Positions 60,399 through 61,880 of a stretch of 61,880 bases of DNA are shown in pieces. Positions within the stretch are counted from its first letter, which is position 1. Each line of letters begins with the position of its first letter. Source of the stretch: Clostridiales bacterium (GTDB lineage: Bacteria > Bacillota > Clostridia > Christensenellales > CAG-138); contig SFIR01000011.1 of assembly GCA_004556165.1 (NCBI GenBank), positions 1 through 61,880 on the forward strand. The letters are read 5' to 3'. The position numbers and the translations under genes are program-made. Below the pieces are notes generated by a model, which had not been told where the DNA came from, searched no databases, and saw only the letters and a list, made by a program, of their open reading frames with translations.

Positions 60399-61832
60399 AT
60401 GAAAACAGTCTTTATTTCATCCGAATGTACCCCGTTTATTAAGACGGGCGGTCTTGCCGACGTCACAGGCTCGCTTCCCAAAGCGCTTGCAAAGCAGGGC
60501 GCGGAGGTCTCCGTCATTATCCCGAAATACAGCATGATTCCAGAAGAATACCGCAATAATATGGAGCATGTTCTTGATTTTCGCGTCAGCATGGGCTGGC
60601 GTCAGCAGTATGTCGGGGCGGAGAAGCTCACTCTTGACGGCGTGACCTACTATTTTGCCGACAACGAATACTATTTTAAGCAGAATTATGTCTATGCGGC
60701 AGGCGATTTTGAGACGGAGCGCTTTTGCTGGTTCTGCCGTGCCTCGCTCGAGATAATGGCTCGCCTCGATATAGTCCCGGACATCATCCACCTGAACGAT
60801 TGGCAGACGGGTCTCATACCCATGCTCATTAAGGAGCAGTACCTCGGCGATCCCCGTTTCAATAGGGTTCGCACGGTCTATACCATCCATAACCTCCGCT
60901 ATCAGGGGCTTATGAACCCGATGCTCGTCAACGATATGCTCGGCCTCGGGCAGGATGCGCTCGCCAAAGCCGAGTATTACAGCAATGTCAATGCCGTCAA
61001 AGCCGGTATCGTCTGTTCCGACATCGTAAATACCGTCAGTCCCAGCTATGCCGACGAGATAAGGACTCCGGAATACGGCGAGACCTTGGATGGTCTGATG
61101 CGTACCCGTGATATAAGGGGCATTATGAACGGCATTGATACCGCAGCCTTTAATCCCCGGACGGATAAAAGCCTGCCTGCAAGGTTCTCCAAAAATTCCA
61201 TAGCGGGCAAGAAAAAATGCAAGCTCGCGCTTCAGAGGGAGCTGGGGCTCAGGGAGGATGCCGACGCGCCTGTTGCCGCTCTCATCTCAAGGCTCACCAA
61301 TCAGAAGGGGCTTGACCTGTTCGAAATGATAATACCGGGGCTTCTGGACCTCGGCGTACAGATAGCCGTGCTCGGCATGGGCGACCGCCATTTTGAGATG
61401 CATTTTGCGTACCTCCAGAGCGCGCATCCGGGAGCCTTCGCCTTCCGTGCGGAGATGAATGACGCCTTAGCGCGCAGGATCTATGCGGGCAGCGACATAT
61501 TCCTCATGCCTTCGGCATTCGAGCCCTGCGGTCTTTCGCAGCTCTATGCCCTCCGCTACGGCAGCCTTCCCGTTGTCAGGGAGACAGGGGGACTTAGGGA
61601 CAGCATTATTCCCTATAACCGCTATACGGGCGAGGGCAACGGCTTTTCCTTCAGGAATTATTCTGCGGACGAATTTTATAATGCCGTTAAAACCGCTGCG
61701 GAGCTGTTTAGGAACGACAGGGCGGCCTTTGATACGCTCGTTCATGCCGCAATGAGCTGCGATTTCAGTTGGAAACGCTCTGCTCGCGAGTACATGAAGC
61801 TGTATAAGGAGCTCTGCGCAGGCAGAAACTGA
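60399..61832 (+). CDS. glgA: Glycogen synthase (ADP-glucose)
   Basis: A 477-residue GT5 enzyme of normal length: KTGGLADVTGSLPKAL with the ADP-glucose-binding KTGGL (15-19), IIHLNDWQTGLIPML, NTVSPSYADEI, NGIDTAAFNP, and the catalytic-end EPCGLSQLYALRYGSLPVV. It extends alpha-1,4-glucan from ADP-glucose. The ATG at 60399 is chosen over the far upstream in-frame codons because AGGAAAGG lies before it and the upstream codons fall inside the CotH gene. Glycogen supports sporulation in Clostridia, but glgC and glgD are not in this window. Confidence 0.95.
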   Translation: MKTVFISSECTPFIKTGGLADVTGSLPKALAKQGAEVSVIIPKYSMIPEEYRNNMEHVLDFRVSMGWRQQYVGAEKLTLDGVTYYFADNEYYFKQNYVYAAGDFETERFCWFCRASLEIMARLDIVPDIIHLNDWQTGLIPMLIKEQYLGDPRFNRVRTVYTIHNLRYQGLMNPMLVNDMLGLGQDALAKAEYYSNVNAVKAGIVCSDIVNTVSPSYADEIRTPEYGETLDGLMRTRDIRGIMNGIDTAAFNPRTDKSLPARFSKNSIAGKKKCKLALQRELGLREDADAPVAALISRLTNQKGLDLFEMIIPGLLDLGVQIAVLGMGDRHFEMHFAYLQSAHPGAFAFRAEMNDALARRIYAGSDIFLMPSAFEPCGLSQLYALRYGSLPVVRETGGLRDSIIPYNRYTGEGNGFSFRNYSADEFYNAVKTAAELFRNDRAAFDTLVHAAMSCDFSWKRSAREYMKLYKELCAGRN

Positions 61833-61880
61833 AATATATTTGCGAAAAACCGTGCAAACGCTTGACAAAAGCGATTCGGC
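61833..61880 (+). promoter_or_regulatory. Window end, -35 box of a following gene
   Basis: TTGACA at 61862-61867 is a perfect -35 hexamer. The -10 region falls outside the window. No gene is visible in these 48 bp. Confidence 0.4.

Noticed and set aside
1..61880. tRNA or rRNA genes
   Set aside because: No cloverleaf with a GTTCGA-type T-loop and no 16S/23S/5S sequence was recognised by eye.

Overview
The window reads as a chromosomal segment of a spore-forming member of the Clostridia (Bacillota), probably an uncultured gut or anaerobic lineage. The evidence is the sporulation genes (spmA, spmB, spoIID, a CotH-type protein), low-GC Gram-positive style signals (AGGAGG ribosome binding sites, TTGACA/TATAAT promoters, FMN and THF riboswitches), a flotillin/NfeD operon, an LCP wall-polymer transferase, and ferredoxin-type and flavin-binding proteins. 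No rRNA, tRNA or CRISPR array was seen. The genus cannot be named from the sequence alone.

Layout. (a) 1-5.9 kb is an accessory patch: a flavoprotein cluster, a broken DUF3795 gene, an AT-rich DUF5131 gene, a double GNAT acetyltransferase, a run of strong hairpins and a TnpV pair typical of mobile elements. (b) 6-22 kb is mostly on the minus strand: an FMN-riboswitch-controlled riboflavin transporter, lipid kinases, LCP protein, galE, hpt, tilS, rsmI, a TrmN6-like methyltransferase, CvpA-like and DUF5711 membrane proteins, ThpR-like protein, M32 carboxypeptidase and dnaN. (c) 22.14-22.53 kb, directly upstream of dnaN, is AT-rich and crowded with TTATCC/TTATCAACA motifs; it is a good candidate for the chromosomal origin. 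(d) 22.7-36 kb holds folT with a THF riboswitch (minus), then a run of plus-strand genes: LOG, USP-like, a four-copy 71-bp tandem repeat, an LRR protein, spmAB, comB, three parS sites, parA, parB, an rRNA methyltransferase, a tandem RluA fusion, mnmG and rsmG. Five parS-like sites lie between 23.8 and 36.9 kb, and gene direction flips around 22-24 kb, as expected at an origin. dnaA itself is not in the window.

(e) 36-43.3 kb carries a nucleoside phosphorylase, an AlaX-like editing protein, a HEAT-repeat methyltransferase, rluD and lspA, then two exported proteins. (f) 43.3-46.3 kb is a foreign-looking island: a UvrD-type helicase with an embedded nuclease-like domain and a decayed gene, bounded by a 15-bp direct repeat that splits a terminator. 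(g) 46.5-61.9 kb holds the floA/nfeD operon, spoIID, a DUF1540 protein, a CtpA-type protease, a TtcA-like enzyme, a DUF362 ferredoxin protein, a cell-wall amidase, an Mrp/NBP35 ATPase, exonuclease III, a very large lamin-tail/CotH lipoprotein and glgA.

Together the core genes cover replication initiation and segregation (dnaN, parABS), RNA modification (tilS, rsmI, mnmG, rsmG, rluD, ttcA-like, the tandem RluA protein and several methyltransferases), envelope building (LCP, galE, lspA, amidase, CtpA) and sporulation. All functions are inferred from residues seen in the translated sequence and knowledge of the families; no database search was run.
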